Source: Mycobacterium sp. Root265
GTDB lineage: Bacteria > Actinomycetota > Actinomycetes > Mycobacteriales > Mycobacteriaceae
Reading direction: 5' to 3'
Length of the DNA: 64,000 bases
Assembly: GCF_001428895.1 (NCBI RefSeq)
Contig: NZ_LMJA01000009.1
Location: forward strand, 41,320 to 105,319
Numbering within the stretch: the first letter of the stretch is position 1; each line of letters begins with the position of its first letter. A model generated the notes under the pieces. It did not search any database and was not told where the DNA came from. It saw nothing but the letters and a program-made list of their open reading frames with translations. Both the position numbers and the translations under genes were made by a program. Positions 28,463 to 38,336 of this stretch are shown here, in pieces.

Positions 28463-30814
28463 ATGACCGCAGAGTTCCAGGGCAAGATCGCGCTCGACAT
28501 CCGTGATTCGGAGCCGGACTGGGGACCGTATGCCGCTCCGGTGGCGCCGTCCGATGCGCCCAATGTGCTCTATCTCGTCTGGGATGACATCGGTATCGCC
28601 ACCTGGGACTGCTTCGGCGGGCTCGTCGAGATGCCGGCCATGAGCCGCATCGCGGAAAAGGGGGTGCGCCTGTCGCAGTTCCACACCACCGCGCTGTGCT
28701 CGCCCACCAGGGCCGCTCTGCTCACCGGCCGCAATCCCACCACCGTCGGGATGGCGACCATCGAAGAGTTCACCGACGGATTCCCGAACAGCAACGGACG
28801 GATTCCCTACGACACCGCACTGCTGCCCGAGGTGCTCGCCGAACGCGGATACAACACCTACTGCATCGGGAAGTGGCACCTGACGCCGCTGGAGGAATCC
28901 AGCCTGGCGGCCACCAAACGGCACTGGCCGCTGGGCCGCGGCTTCGAACGGTTCTATGGGTTCCTGGGCGGGGAGACCGACCAGTGGTACCCCGACCTGG
29001 TGTACGACAACCATCCGGTCGCGCCGCCGGCCACGCCGGAGGACGGCTACCACCTGTCGAAGGATCTGGCGGACAAGACAATCGAGTTCATCAAGGACTC
29101 GAAGGTGATCGCACCGGACAAGCCGTGGTTCTCCTACCTGTGCCCGGGCGCCGGGCACGCGCCCCACCACGTGTTCGAGGAGTGGGCCGACAAGTACGCC
29201 GGCACCTTCGACATGGGCTACGAGCGCTACCGCGAGATCGTGCTGGAGAACCAGAAGCGCCTGGGCATCGTGCCGGCCGACACCGAGCTGTCTCAGATCA
29301 ACCCGTACCTGGATGTGACGGGCCCGGGCGGAGAACCGTGGCCGACCCAGGACACGGTGCGCCCGTGGGACACCCTCGACGACGAAGAGAAGAAGCTGTT
29401 CACCCGGATGGCCGAGGTGTTCGCCGGGTTCCTGTCCTACACCGACGCCCAGATCGGCCGCATCCTCGACTATCTCGACGAGTCGGGGCAGTTGGACAAC
29501 ACCGTCATCGTGGTGATCTCCGACAACGGCGCCAGTGGCGAAGGCGGGCCGAACGGCTCGGTCAACGAGAGCAAGTTCTTCAACGGCTACATCGACACCG
29601 TGGAAGACAGCATGCGGTACTTCGACGTGCTCGGCTCGCCACAGACCTTCAACCACTACCCGATCGGGTGGGCCATGGCGTTCAACGCGCCCTACAAGCT
29701 GTTCAAGCGCTACGCCTCCCACGAGGGCGGCATCGCCGACAGCGCAATCATCTCCTGGCCCAACGGGATCGACGCTCACGGCGAAGTCCGGGACAACTAC
29801 GTCAACGTCAGCGACATCACCCCGACGGTGTATGACCTGCTCGGCATCACACCGCCCGACGAGGTGCGCGGCATCGTCCAGAAACCGCTGGACGGAACAA
29901 GTTTCGCGGCAACCCTGAAGGACGCGGCGGCGAAGTCCGGCAAGGAGACGCAGTACTACGCCATGCTCGGCACCCGGGGCATCTGGCACGACGGCTGGTT
30001 CGCCAACACCGTGCACGCGGCGAGCCCGGCCGGGTGGGGCCACTTCGACACCGACCGTTGGGAACTGTTCCACATCGAATCCGACCGCAGCCAGCGCCAC
30101 GACCTGGCCGCCGAGCACCCGGACAAGCTGGAGGAACTCAAGGCGCTGTGGTTCGCCGAGGCGGCCAAGTACAACGGGTTGCCGCTGGCCGATCTGAACA
30201 TCTTCGAGACGCTCGGCCGCTGGCGGCCGTACCTGAGCGGGGAGCGCACCAGCTATACCTACTACCCCGACAACGCCGAAGTCGGCAGTGGCGCAACCCC
30301 CGAGATCCGGGGCCGGTCGTTCTCGGTGTTCGTCGAGGTGGACGTGGACGCGGCCGGTGCCGAAGGAGTGCTGTACAAACACGGCGCCGGGCACGGCGGG
30401 CATGTGCTGTTCGTCCAGGACGGGCGGTTGCATCACGTCTACAACTTCATGGGTGAGGACGAGCAGCGGGTGTCCTCGCAGGACGTGGTGCCGTCGGGTC
30501 GCCACATTCTCGGGGTCCGGTACGAGCGCACCGGCACGGTCGAGAACAGCCACACCCCGCTCGGTGAGGTGTCGCTCTACGTCGACGGCACGGTGGTCGG
30601 GACCCGCAGCAATGTGCGCGCCCACCCGGGCAGCTTCGGGCTGGCCGGGGCGGGCATCAAGGTGGGCAGCAATCCGGGCCAGGCGGTGTGCAGTTCCTAC
30701 CGGGCGCCGTTCCCGTTCACGGGTGGAACAATCGCCAAAGGGGTGGTCGACATCTCGGGCGCGCCCTACCGTGATGGAGAGCGTGAACTGGCGCGGGCAT
30801 TCGCGAAGGACTGA
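28463..30814 (+). CDS. atsA: Arylsulfatase AtsA
   Basis: 783 residues from the ATG at 28463 with GGGAGGT 6 nt upstream. The sulfatase signature is C79-S-P-T-R, where C79 is oxidised to formylglycine; LTGRNPTT follows. Metal-site residues lie in WDDIG (near 40) and SDNGAS. The C-terminal region (from about 600) is a beta-rich module. The enzyme removes sulfate esters. M. tuberculosis has atsA at the same place after rpsQ, with the FGE partner, so the locus is conserved. Confidence 0.93.
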   Translation: MTAEFQGKIALDIRDSEPDWGPYAAPVAPSDAPNVLYLVWDDIGIATWDCFGGLVEMPAMSRIAEKGVRLSQFHTTALCSPTRAALLTGRNPTTVGMATIEEFTDGFPNSNGRIPYDTALLPEVLAERGYNTYCIGKWHLTPLEESSLAATKRHWPLGRGFERFYGFLGGETDQWYPDLVYDNHPVAPPATPEDGYHLSKDLADKTIEFIKDSKVIAPDKPWFSYLCPGAGHAPHHVFEEWADKYAGTFDMGYERYREIVLENQKRLGIVPADTELSQINPYLDVTGPGGEPWPTQDTVRPWDTLDDEEKKLFTRMAEVFAGFLSYTDAQIGRILDYLDESGQLDNTVIVVISDNGASGEGGPNGSVNESKFFNGYIDTVEDSMRYFDVLGSPQTFNHYPIGWAMAFNAPYKLFKRYASHEGGIADSAIISWPNGIDAHGEVRDNYVNVSDITPTVYDLLGITPPDEVRGIVQKPLDGTSFAATLKDAAAKSGKETQYYAMLGTRGIWHDGWFANTVHAASPAGWGHFDTDRWELFHIESDRSQRHDLAAEHPDKLEELKALWFAEAAKYNGLPLADLNIFETLGRWRPYLSGERTSYTYYPDNAEVGSGATPEIRGRSFSVFVEVDVDAAGAEGVLYKHGAGHGGHVLFVQDGRLHHVYNFMGEDEQRVSSQDVVPSGRHILGVRYERTGTVENSHTPLGEVSLYVDGTVVGTRSNVRAHPGSFGLAGAGIKVGSNPGQAVCSSYRAPFPFTGGTIAKGVVDISGAPYRDGERELARAFAKD

Positions 30815-31533
30815 TGACTGGTATCCGAGGGGCTGCAGCCGCAGCGGCGGCGACGCTGTGTCTGACTGCGCCGATGCTGGCCGCGTGCACCACGTCGAGT
30901 GAGGGCACACCGGTGGCCGACGATGTCGCCCTCACGACGACCGGCCCCACCGAGACGGCGACGGCCACTCCGACCACCGGCCCCACCACGGATCTCGACC
31001 ATCCTGATTTCGGTGTCGTCCCGACCAGCACCTCTGCGATCCCGGCGGGCACCGTCACCTGCGAACCCGAGCAGCGTCCCCCGGTCGGCATGGTGGCCAA
31101 GGTCGCCGACTCGGTGGCGCCGGTGATCACCGTCGCGGTCCCCGAGGGCTGGTCGATGCAGGGCGGGACGGGCGACGTGGGGGCGCAATTGTCGGGCCCG
31201 GACGGGATGTCGGCAACCGTGACGATCATGCCGACGACCCTCGATCCCCAGGCGGCGTTCGCCGAGTACGCGGAGGGTCTGACCGCCGACGCCGCGGTGA
31301 GCTCGCTGAGCGTGTTGCCCGCCGAACTGTGCGACTACAGCGGGCAGAAGCTGCTCGGCGCCGTGTCGGACACCCCCGAGAACGCGATCGAGTTCGTCGA
31401 CCGCGTCGTGCACGTGTGGACCAAACGTCGTGACTACCTGGTCTCGGTGCACACCGAGGCGCCCACCGGAACCGACGGATTCGACCCGGCCTCAACGCAA
31501 TTGACGGAAGACTTCGAGGTGCGGATTCCTTGA
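30814..31533 (+). CDS. Putative lipoprotein (LpqN-like layout)
   Basis: 239 residues; the ATG overlaps the atsA TGA. A signal peptide ends in the lipobox LAAC with C25, followed by a Thr/Pro-rich spacer (about 30-70) and a compact domain with VAVPEGWSMQ, two Cys and a C-terminal strand. The shape is like LpqN/LpqT lipoproteins, but the assignment is weak. It lies between the sulfatase and its activating enzyme in one overlapping operon and may help the sulfatase act at the envelope. Confidence 0.8.
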   Translation: MTGIRGAAAAAAATLCLTAPMLAACTTSSEGTPVADDVALTTTGPTETATATPTTGPTTDLDHPDFGVVPTSTSAIPAGTVTCEPEQRPPVGMVAKVADSVAPVITVAVPEGWSMQGGTGDVGAQLSGPDGMSATVTIMPTTLDPQAAFAEYAEGLTADAAVSSLSVLPAELCDYSGQKLLGAVSDTPENAIEFVDRVVHVWTKRRDYLVSVHTEAPTGTDGFDPASTQLTEDFEVRIP

Positions 31534-32381
31534 GCCTGTCCGATCTGGTCCAACTGCCCGCGGGCTCATTCCGGATGGGGTCGACCCGTTTCTATCCCGA
31601 GGAAGCGCCGATCCGCACCGCGCACGTCGCCGCGTTCGGCATCGAACGCCACCCCGTCACCAACGCCCAGTACGCCGCGTTCGTCGCGGACACCGGGTAC
31701 CTGACCGTCGCCGAACGTCCGTTGGATCCGCAGCTCTACTCCGGAGTCCCGCAGGCCGACCTGCAGCCCGGCGCGATGGTCTTCCGGCAGACCCCGGGCC
31801 CGGTGGACCTGCGGGACTGGCGGCAGTGGTGGGACTGGGCCCCCGGCGCCAGCTGGCGTCACCCGTGGGGGCCGGGCAGCGAAGGCGCTCCCGATCACCC
31901 GGTGGTGCAGGTGGCCTACGCCGACGCGCTTGCCTACGCGCAGTGGGCGGGCCGCCGGCTGCCCACCGAGGCCGAGTGGGAGTACGCGGCACGCGCGGGC
32001 GCGGAGTCGACCTATCCGTGGGGTGAGGAGGTCGCACCGGCGGGGGAGTTGATGGCCAACACCTGGCAGGGCGGCTTCCCGTACCGCAACGACGGCGCAC
32101 TGGGCTGGGCCGGAACCTCACCGGTCGGCACGTTCCCGGCCAACGGATACGGGCTGGTCGACATGATCGGCAACGTATGGGAGTGGACCGCCACCGAATT
32201 CAGCGGGCGCATCCAGAACCCGTGCTGCCTGCCGGCCGACGATCCCGGCGTCAGCCAGGCGCTCAAGGGCGGATCGCATCTGTGTGCCCCGGAGTACTGC
32301 CACCGCTACCGGCCCGCGGCCCGCTCGCCGCAGTCCCGGGACACCGCGACCACCCATATCGGGTTCCGCTGCGCGGCCTAG
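31530..32381 (+). CDS. Formylglycine-generating enzyme (sulfatase activator)
   Basis: 283 residues from a TTG that overlaps the lipoprotein stop as TTGA. FGE-fold motifs are LPTEAEWEYAARAG (144-157), MIGNVWEWT (212-220) and GGSHLCAPEYCHRYRP with the active-site pair C252 and C257 that binds copper. It converts the CxPxR cysteine of sulfatases to formylglycine with oxygen; the substrate is surely AtsA encoded two genes upstream. No signal peptide, so activation occurs before export, if any. Confidence 0.94.
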   Translation: MSLSDLVQLPAGSFRMGSTRFYPEEAPIRTAHVAAFGIERHPVTNAQYAAFVADTGYLTVAERPLDPQLYSGVPQADLQPGAMVFRQTPGPVDLRDWRQWWDWAPGASWRHPWGPGSEGAPDHPVVQVAYADALAYAQWAGRRLPTEAEWEYAARAGAESTYPWGEEVAPAGELMANTWQGGFPYRNDGALGWAGTSPVGTFPANGYGLVDMIGNVWEWTATEFSGRIQNPCCLPADDPGVSQALKGGSHLCAPEYCHRYRPAARSPQSRDTATTHIGFRCAA

Positions 32382-32385
32382 CCTC

Positions 32386-33084
32386 CTAGCTCGCGCCCAC
32401 CAGGTGCGCCCGCCGCGGTGACAACCGCAGGTGACCGAGCATCGCGACCGCGGCAGTCAGTGCCGCCGACAGCGCGAACGGGACGGCGATGTGCCACCGC
32501 AACAACAGCGCGCCGACGACCGCGCCGGCGAAGATCATGGCGATGGCGCCGAATCGCCGGTTGAGCAGCACGCCACCGCCCCTGCGTGTCCAGGTCTCAC
32601 CCGCCAGTGACGCCAGCGTGGAGGTCACCACGACGGTCGTCATATCGGCGACCGCCACGGCCCGGGCGACCATGGCCTGCGAACCCATCACCGCAGCCGT
32701 CGCGGCCGCCATCACGATCTGGATGGCCGGGCCGGAGTGGTCACCGACGACGGCGGCGACCACGGTGAGCGCGGTCAGTGTCAGTGCGCCGAGCGTCAGC
32801 AGCACGGTGACCCGGTGCTGCCACCCTTTGGCACCCGCGCGCAACACCAGGCCGGCGACGAAGGCCGCGGCGGTGAACGCCGCCAGCGCGATCGCCGGGC
32901 CCAGCACCGGCAGATCGTCCGCGCCGGCCACGCCCATGCCGAGGATCACGATGTTGCCGGTCATGTTCCCGGTGAACACCCGGTCCAGGGCCAGGAAGCC
33001 GACGGCGTCGACGACTCCGGTGACGAAGGTCAGTGTGACGGTCGCGGCCAGGGCCAGCTTCTGTTCGGTGTCGGTCAGCGCCAT
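32386..33084 (-). CDS. DUF1275 (YoaK-type) membrane protein
   Basis: 232 residues from the ATG at 33084, which overlaps the stop of the upstream transporter by one base (TGATG). About six membrane segments; the GVVDAVGFLALDRVFTGNMTGN block near the start is the DUF1275 signature. Function of the family is not established. Coupling to the transporter suggests a joint role in uptake or export. Confidence 0.88.
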   Translation of the reverse strand: MALTDTEQKLALAATVTLTFVTGVVDAVGFLALDRVFTGNMTGNIVILGMGVAGADDLPVLGPAIALAAFTAAAFVAGLVLRAGAKGWQHRVTVLLTLGALTLTALTVVAAVVGDHSGPAIQIVMAAATAAVMGSQAMVARAVAVADMTTVVVTSTLASLAGETWTRRGGGVLLNRRFGAIAMIFAGAVVGALLLRWHIAVPFALSAALTAAVAMLGHLRLSPRRAHLVGAS

Positions 33085-34655
33085 CAGAAGACGAGGATGG
33101 CGAAGACGGTGGACAGCACCAGACCGGCCATCACCGGCAGGAAGCACTTGCGCGCCAGGGTGAGGACCGGGACGCGTGCGAAGCCGGCCACCGCGACCAG
33201 GGATGACCACGCGACCAGCGTGCCGCCGCCGGACCAGATGTTGCCCATCTGCCCGATCGCGGCCAGCGTCGCCGGATCCATCCCGGCGGCGCTGCCGAGC
33301 GCACCTGCCAGCGAGCCGGTCAGGGGGAGACCGCTGAACCCGGAACCCTCCAGGCCAGCGATGACACCGACGAAGAGCACCGTGAACGCGACGATGAAGG
33401 CATTCGGTGCGACATGTGACAGCGCCGCGTTGATCAGATCGAACAGCAACGCGGGCCCGGTGGCGTCCTCGGGCATTCCCAGGATGCGGGCGGAGAAGTC
33501 GCCGTTGCCGATGAAGAAGAACCCGGCGATCGGCAGCACGATGCCCATGGCCTTGAAGGCGAACACCAGGCCGTCGACGATATGGGTCGACGAGCTCTCC
33601 AGAAATGTCCGCTTGTCGTTGGTCAGGCAGGCGGCGAACAGCAGCATCGCGGCGATACCACCGACGATGCCCGCGGCGTCACCACCTTTCAGCGGCGGTA
33701 CCAGGCTGGTGAACTTGCCCAGCAGGAGATAGACGATGAATGCCAGGTAGGCCATCGGCACGGTCACCGCGAAGGCTTTGGCCGCCAACGTTTTCGGCGG
33801 ATCGACCGGATCCGGCACGGCATCGTCGAGCACGATGGTGGCGGTCGGGGCATTCGCATCGCCACCACCGACACCGCCGCCGGCGGGGACTGGGGCGTCC
33901 CCGCGCAGGCTCACACCGGTGCCACCCGACACGTCCGTGCCAGGTTCTTCGTTGGTCGCGACGCCGAACTTGTCGGCCTTGTTCTCCCAGGCCACCAGCA
34001 GATCCGGGGACGGTTTCTGCCAGGTCCGGCGCTGGGTGAAGTAGGTGATGGCCAGCGCGACCAGACCCACGATGAGCGAGAGCACCATCGCCTTGTCGGC
34101 GACGCTGTCGGTGTCGACACCGGCCGCCGTCGCCGAGATTCCCGGGGCGACCTTGATGATGTAGTCCGACGACAGGGCCATGCCCTGGCCGGCGATGGCG
34201 ATCACCATGCCGACCGACAGCGGACTCAGGCCGGCGCGGATCGCCACCGGAATCAGCACGGCGCCCACCAGAGGTACCGCGGGAGTGGGCCAGAAGAACA
34301 GCGAGATGACATAGGTGACGATGGCCAGTACCACGAAACTGCTTGTGCCCGCCCGCATCACTCTGCGGAACGGCGTCACCATCAGTCGGTCGGCACCCAT
34401 CTCACGCAGGGCGCCGATCATCGCTGTCACGAAAGCGATGATGAGGAAGATGTTGAACAACTCGTGAGCGGCCACCAGGCTGGCATTGAAGATCGACGCC
34501 AGACCGGTCACGATGCTGCCCGAAAACACCCACGCGGTAAGCAATGTCGCGATGACCGCAGGCACCACGATGTTCTTGCGGAGCGCCATCGTGATGAGAA
34601 TGACGACAATTCCGGCCAGGTAGATCCAGTGGGCCGCGCTGAGTTGTATATCCAT
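33084..34655 (-). CDS. Polytopic transporter, paralogue of 45450-46982
   Basis: 523 residues from ATG 34655 (MDIQLSAAHW); an in-frame GTG at 34670 is possible. About 11-12 membrane segments in two halves, divided by a hydrophilic Pro/Gly/Asp-rich loop (about residues 215-285). Conserved blocks shared with its paralogue include AIAGQGMALSSD, FFWPTPAVPL, GLEGSGFSGLPLTGSLA and IWSGGGTLVAWSSL. The two-halved layout resembles ion-transporter superfamily carriers of organic anions; family not certain. It lies divergent to the MFS gene and downstream of TGTGCA motifs. Confidence 0.75.
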   Translation of the reverse strand: MDIQLSAAHWIYLAGIVVILITMALRKNIVVPAVIATLLTAWVFSGSIVTGLASIFNASLVAAHELFNIFLIIAFVTAMIGALREMGADRLMVTPFRRVMRAGTSSFVVLAIVTYVISLFFWPTPAVPLVGAVLIPVAIRAGLSPLSVGMVIAIAGQGMALSSDYIIKVAPGISATAAGVDTDSVADKAMVLSLIVGLVALAITYFTQRRTWQKPSPDLLVAWENKADKFGVATNEEPGTDVSGGTGVSLRGDAPVPAGGGVGGGDANAPTATIVLDDAVPDPVDPPKTLAAKAFAVTVPMAYLAFIVYLLLGKFTSLVPPLKGGDAAGIVGGIAAMLLFAACLTNDKRTFLESSSTHIVDGLVFAFKAMGIVLPIAGFFFIGNGDFSARILGMPEDATGPALLFDLINAALSHVAPNAFIVAFTVLFVGVIAGLEGSGFSGLPLTGSLAGALGSAAGMDPATLAAIGQMGNIWSGGGTLVAWSSLVAVAGFARVPVLTLARKCFLPVMAGLVLSTVFAILVF

Positions 34656-35025
34656 CGACGGTCTTTTCACTCACAACTGCTCGTGGGCTGTGCAGTCTGA
34701 TGTGGGAATGCTCGGCCCGTTGCCCGACCGGGTCAACGCACACTGTGCACAACGGTGTGCGGATGGCCCTGTGCAACGTGTTCCGACATTGTCATCCTGA
34801 TGTCGCGGTGTTTCGCAAACGTTAAAATCCGCGCTGGGGTGCGGTTTGTCACGAGGCACGCACCCGGCACGGCTGTGCACAATGCCTGATTCCGGGCGGT
34901 ATCGCTGTGCGCCTTGGCCCGCACATGCGGCACCTTCGCCGCGCCGGGAATGAGACAGTGGCGGTGCGGGTGCCACTGCATCTCGCGCAGCCACACCACA
35001 CAGATCGGCCACGGAAGTCCCCGCC
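34656..35025. promoter_or_regulatory. Divergent regulatory region with repeated CTGTGCA motifs
   Basis: No gene. The decamer CTGTGCACAA occurs twice (34743-34752 and 34873-34882), with related CTGTGCAA at 34769-34776 and TGTGCAGTCTGA at 34689-34700. The same TGTGCAGTYTGA occurs at 38188-38199 upstream of the PucR gene. This suggests a shared regulator for the island. Confidence 0.55.
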
Positions 35026-36420
35026 ATGACTGACACAGACAGCCGCGTCCCCGCGGGCCCGGCGGTCCCCGACGGAGCCGGCACGCCGTTGGCGCTCGCC
35101 GCGCTGCTCTCCGGAACCTTGGTCGGCACGGTCAGCAACAACGTGGTGAACGTGCCGATGCCCGCCATCCTCGCCGAGTTCGGTGCACCCCTGGGCAGCG
35201 GCGTGTTCGTGGTGGTCGGCTTCCTGATGACCTTTACCGCGACGATGCCGCTGGTCGGCTGGATCGGGGACCGGTTCGGCAGGCGCCGGATGTACTGCGC
35301 GTCGATGATCGCCACCGCGGTGTGCGCCATCGGCGCCGCGACCGCGCCGTCGCTGGAGCTGCTGATCCTGTGGCGCTGCCTGGGCGGTGCGGCCGCCTCC
35401 GCGCTGGGCCCCGCCGTGCTGGGCCTGTTGACCTGGCTGTTCGCCGGCGAGCGGCGGGGCAGGGCGGTGGGGCTGTGGGCCTCGGTGAACGGCATCGGTC
35501 AGGCCATCGGACCCACCATGGGCGGATTCATCGCCGACGGCTGGGGGTGGCGATGGGTGTTCGTGCCGCTGGTCCCGGTCGCGCTGGCCGGCCTGATCGG
35601 CACCCTGCTCCACATTCCCCGTCATCCGGGCACCACGATGCGCTTCGACACCATCGGCGCCACCGCGCTCACCGTCGGGTCGGGGCTGCTCATCCTCGGC
35701 GTCGCGCTCGTCCCGCGGCAAGGAGTGTCGGTGGTTGTCGTCGTCGCCGTGACGGTGGCCGTGGCGATCCTGGTGTTCTTCGTCCGGCACTGCCTGCGGG
35801 TGCCGGAGCCGTTCGTCGACGTGCGACTGGTGGCGGAGGCCCGGTTCGTCCGCAGCACCTTGGGCGCGTTCGCGTTCATGTTCAGCCTCGGGGCCACGCT
35901 ACTCGCGGTGCCCCTCTATCTCGTCGGCAGCGGCCGGACCGGGTCGCTGGCGGGCGTGGTGCTGCTGGCGATCCCGGCCTCGATGGTGATCCTCGGACCG
36001 CTGGTCGGGCGCTACCTGGACCGGATCGGGGCCCGGCGGGTGCTACGCACCGGGTTGGCGCTGCTGATCATCGGCCAGGCGCTGCTCGCCGCGGCCGTCG
36101 GGGCGCATCTGGTGGAGAAACGTTGGGGGCTGGCCGGCTTCGTGGCGATTCTGGTCCTGGTCGGCATCGGCACGGCATTGGTGCAGACACCGGCGGCCAC
36201 CGGTGCCACCCGCTCGCCGGCCGGGGCGCAGGGCACCGGACTCGGATTGTTCAACCTGGTGCGCTTCGGCGGCTCGGCGATGGGCGCCGCGTGGGTCGCG
36301 ATCGCCCTGGGCTTCGGCGCCACCACCGGCTTCACGATCGCGTTCGCGATGGTGTCCGGCGTCGCGGTGCTCGGACTGCTGGGCTCGTTCATCGGGCCCG
36401 ACCCGGCGCCCGAACCGTAG
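35026..36420 (+). CDS. MFS transporter (DHA2-like, 14-TM range)
   Basis: 464 residues with about 13-14 membrane segments. Motif A is WIGDRFGRRRMY (about 83-94) and a GGFIADGWGWRWVF block follows the middle of the N-terminal half. It is a proton-driven exporter or importer of an unknown small molecule. It points toward the PucR gene (convergent, 11-bp gap) and is divergent from the transporter at 33084-34655, so it probably belongs to the same catabolic island. Confidence 0.9.
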   Translation: MTDTDSRVPAGPAVPDGAGTPLALAALLSGTLVGTVSNNVVNVPMPAILAEFGAPLGSGVFVVVGFLMTFTATMPLVGWIGDRFGRRRMYCASMIATAVCAIGAATAPSLELLILWRCLGGAAASALGPAVLGLLTWLFAGERRGRAVGLWASVNGIGQAIGPTMGGFIADGWGWRWVFVPLVPVALAGLIGTLLHIPRHPGTTMRFDTIGATALTVGSGLLILGVALVPRQGVSVVVVVAVTVAVAILVFFVRHCLRVPEPFVDVRLVAEARFVRSTLGAFAFMFSLGATLLAVPLYLVGSGRTGSLAGVVLLAIPASMVILGPLVGRYLDRIGARRVLRTGLALLIIGQALLAAAVGAHLVEKRWGLAGFVAILVLVGIGTALVQTPAATGATRSPAGAQGTGLGLFNLVRFGGSAMGAAWVAIALGFGATTGFTIAFAMVSGVAVLGLLGSFIGPDPAPEP

Positions 36421-36431
36421 CGCCGTCCACC

Positions 36432-38102
36432 TCAACGGAAGCTGGCCTCCCGGTCGACAGCGGCGTGCACCTCGCTGAGCAGGTCCAGCCGGATCGCCAG
36501 CCACACGGTGAACTGGTTGTCGGGCAACCGGATATCGAGACCGATCGCCCGCGACACCCGGTCCAGTTTGGTCAGCATGGTGTTGCGGTGCACGTTGAGC
36601 ACCCGGGCGGTGGCGTTGACGTTCCCGCCGTGGGACAGGTAACCGGTCAGGAAATCGCGCAGGTCGGGAGTGGCGCGCAGGGGTCCCAGCAGGTCGTTGA
36701 CCAGAGCCTTGCTCTGCTCGGTCTCGGCGATCTCGGCCAGCACCGTGAAACTGCGCAGATCCTGGTAGGACACCGCGCCGGTGAGGCCCAGCCTGCGTGC
36801 GATGCCCAGCGCGATGCGGGCCTCGCGGTAGCTGGCCGAGACGGCCTGGGCGCCACTGGCGGGCCTGCTGTAGGACACGGCGACCGCGGCGCCGCGGCGG
36901 TTCTCGAGTTCGCCCGCCATCGCCTCGGCGTAATGGACCATCTCGCGGTGCCGCGCGGTGTCGTCATCGCCGCAGAGTGAGCGCACCACCACCAGCACGT
37001 CACCCAGCACGGTGACGTAGGAGCGGACGGCGGGATCGGGCGCCACATTGGCGGCGTACCGGGCCAGCCGGACCATGCTCGCCGCGGGGTTGTCCACACC
37101 GTGCGGAATCGCGCCCGGCGCGACGAAAACACCGAACTGCGAATCGATGTCGATATCGTGGTACTCGGCTCGTGCGCGCATATCGTGCTCGCTGGAGAAG
37201 TGGCCGTGGACCAGAGCCTGGACGAAGTCGCCGCGGGCGCGTTCCTCGGCCTCGTCGACGCTGTGCTGGCGCAGCATCTCCGAACCGATGATCGCGGTCG
37301 CCTGTTCGGTGACGACGATGTGTCGCGCCAGATCGTGGGCACCCGGTTCGGAATTCGGGACCAGGACGAGCACCCAGCCCTCGAAGGCCTTGCCGAGCCG
37401 GATGGCCGTGGAGATGGCGGTCCACGCATTGCCGTGCGGGTCCGCGAGATGCTCGACGCGGGTGTCGTGATGGCCCGGGAGCCGCGCGCCGGCCGGCAGG
37501 TCGACGGTCAACCTCGGCACGATGACCTCGGTGAGGACTCCCGCGGCCTCGGCGGCCAAGCCGTTGTGAGCCACGATCTGGCCGCGGGCATCCAGTGCCA
37601 CTGCGGGGTTGCGGGCCAGGTTGGACACCTCGCGGATCAAGATCTGTAGCCCGGCTCCGCGGTGGAAGAGCCCCGCCAGGGAGGCGTGCACGTGCGTGGC
37701 GTACCGCATCACGTGCACTTCCTGACTCAGCGCCCGCTCCGCCAGCAGCCGGTTCAGTGCGGTGAACCCGACCGGAAACGCCATCTCGATCACCACGAGC
37801 CCGGCAGGCAGGGCCGTCGGGAAATCGGCGGGGACCGCGCCGTCGACCACCAGGGTGGTGGCGCCGCGGGCGGCGAGCGCGGCCAGTGCGCCGGCGGTGC
37901 CCAGTAGGGCTTCCGGACGTGCGTAGACCGCGACGCCGTCGAGCGGCTCGTGGCGGGACAGCACCTCGGAAAGGGGCAGGACCCAATGCAACTCGCGGCC
38001 CAGGTGATCCTGGCCGGCGATCACCCGCGCGCCGGACATGAGCGACTCGTCGAGCAGTCCGGCGACCGTCATCCGGTCGCCGTGCGGGTGCTCTGCTGTC
38101 AT
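36432..38102 (-). CDS. PucR-family transcriptional activator
   Basis: 556 residues from the ATG at 38102 with AGGTGA upstream. An N-terminal PucR ligand-binding domain (about 10-130), a middle GGDEF-like domain typical of CdaR regulators, and a C-terminal PucR helix-turn-helix with NATARVLNVHRNTMLTKLDR near the end. These regulators control catabolism of purines, sugars acids or amines. Position between the two halves of the island makes it the likely local regulator. Confidence 0.9.
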   Translation of the reverse strand: MTAEHPHGDRMTVAGLLDESLMSGARVIAGQDHLGRELHWVLPLSEVLSRHEPLDGVAVYARPEALLGTAGALAALAARGATTLVVDGAVPADFPTALPAGLVVIEMAFPVGFTALNRLLAERALSQEVHVMRYATHVHASLAGLFHRGAGLQILIREVSNLARNPAVALDARGQIVAHNGLAAEAAGVLTEVIVPRLTVDLPAGARLPGHHDTRVEHLADPHGNAWTAISTAIRLGKAFEGWVLVLVPNSEPGAHDLARHIVVTEQATAIIGSEMLRQHSVDEAEERARGDFVQALVHGHFSSEHDMRARAEYHDIDIDSQFGVFVAPGAIPHGVDNPAASMVRLARYAANVAPDPAVRSYVTVLGDVLVVVRSLCGDDDTARHREMVHYAEAMAGELENRRGAAVAVSYSRPASGAQAVSASYREARIALGIARRLGLTGAVSYQDLRSFTVLAEIAETEQSKALVNDLLGPLRATPDLRDFLTGYLSHGGNVNATARVLNVHRNTMLTKLDRVSRAIGLDIRLPDNQFTVWLAIRLDLLSEVHAAVDREASFR

Positions 38103-38187
38103 GTGCTCACCTGCTCTGTGCGGCGTGTTCGTCGATGCGGTGGCGGATCGAACCACCACGATCACACTGTCGACTGCCCACAGCCTA

Positions 38188-38199
38188 TGTGCAGTTTGA
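38188..38199 (+). promoter_or_regulatory. TGTGCAGTTTGA motif upstream of the PucR gene
   Basis: Matches TGTGCAGTCTGA at 34689-34700 at 11 of 12 positions. It lies in the 234-bp divergent region between the PucR gene and the GlcG-like gene, about 86 bp from the PucR start. Candidate PucR binding element. Confidence 0.4.
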
Positions 38200-38336
38200 C
38201 CATGATGCGGCCGATAAAGCGGACATTGTGACCAAGGCGGGTGGCGGCTTGCCCCGGTAGACATTCACCAGGCGAACAGCCCGGGGCGGGATCGCCGCCC
38301 CGCAGGAACCCAGCAATTCTCAGGAGGTCAGCAGAT

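Noticed and set aside
28316-30910. 864-codon open frame antisense to atsA
   Set aside because: It is a shadow of a high-G+C gene: the plus strand encodes a sulfatase with all signatures, and the antisense protein has no recognisable domain.
38103-38264. Longer PucR protein from 38264
   Set aside because: The added 54 residues cover the promoter region with the TGTGCA motif; the ATG at 38102 has a ribosome site and matches domain start.
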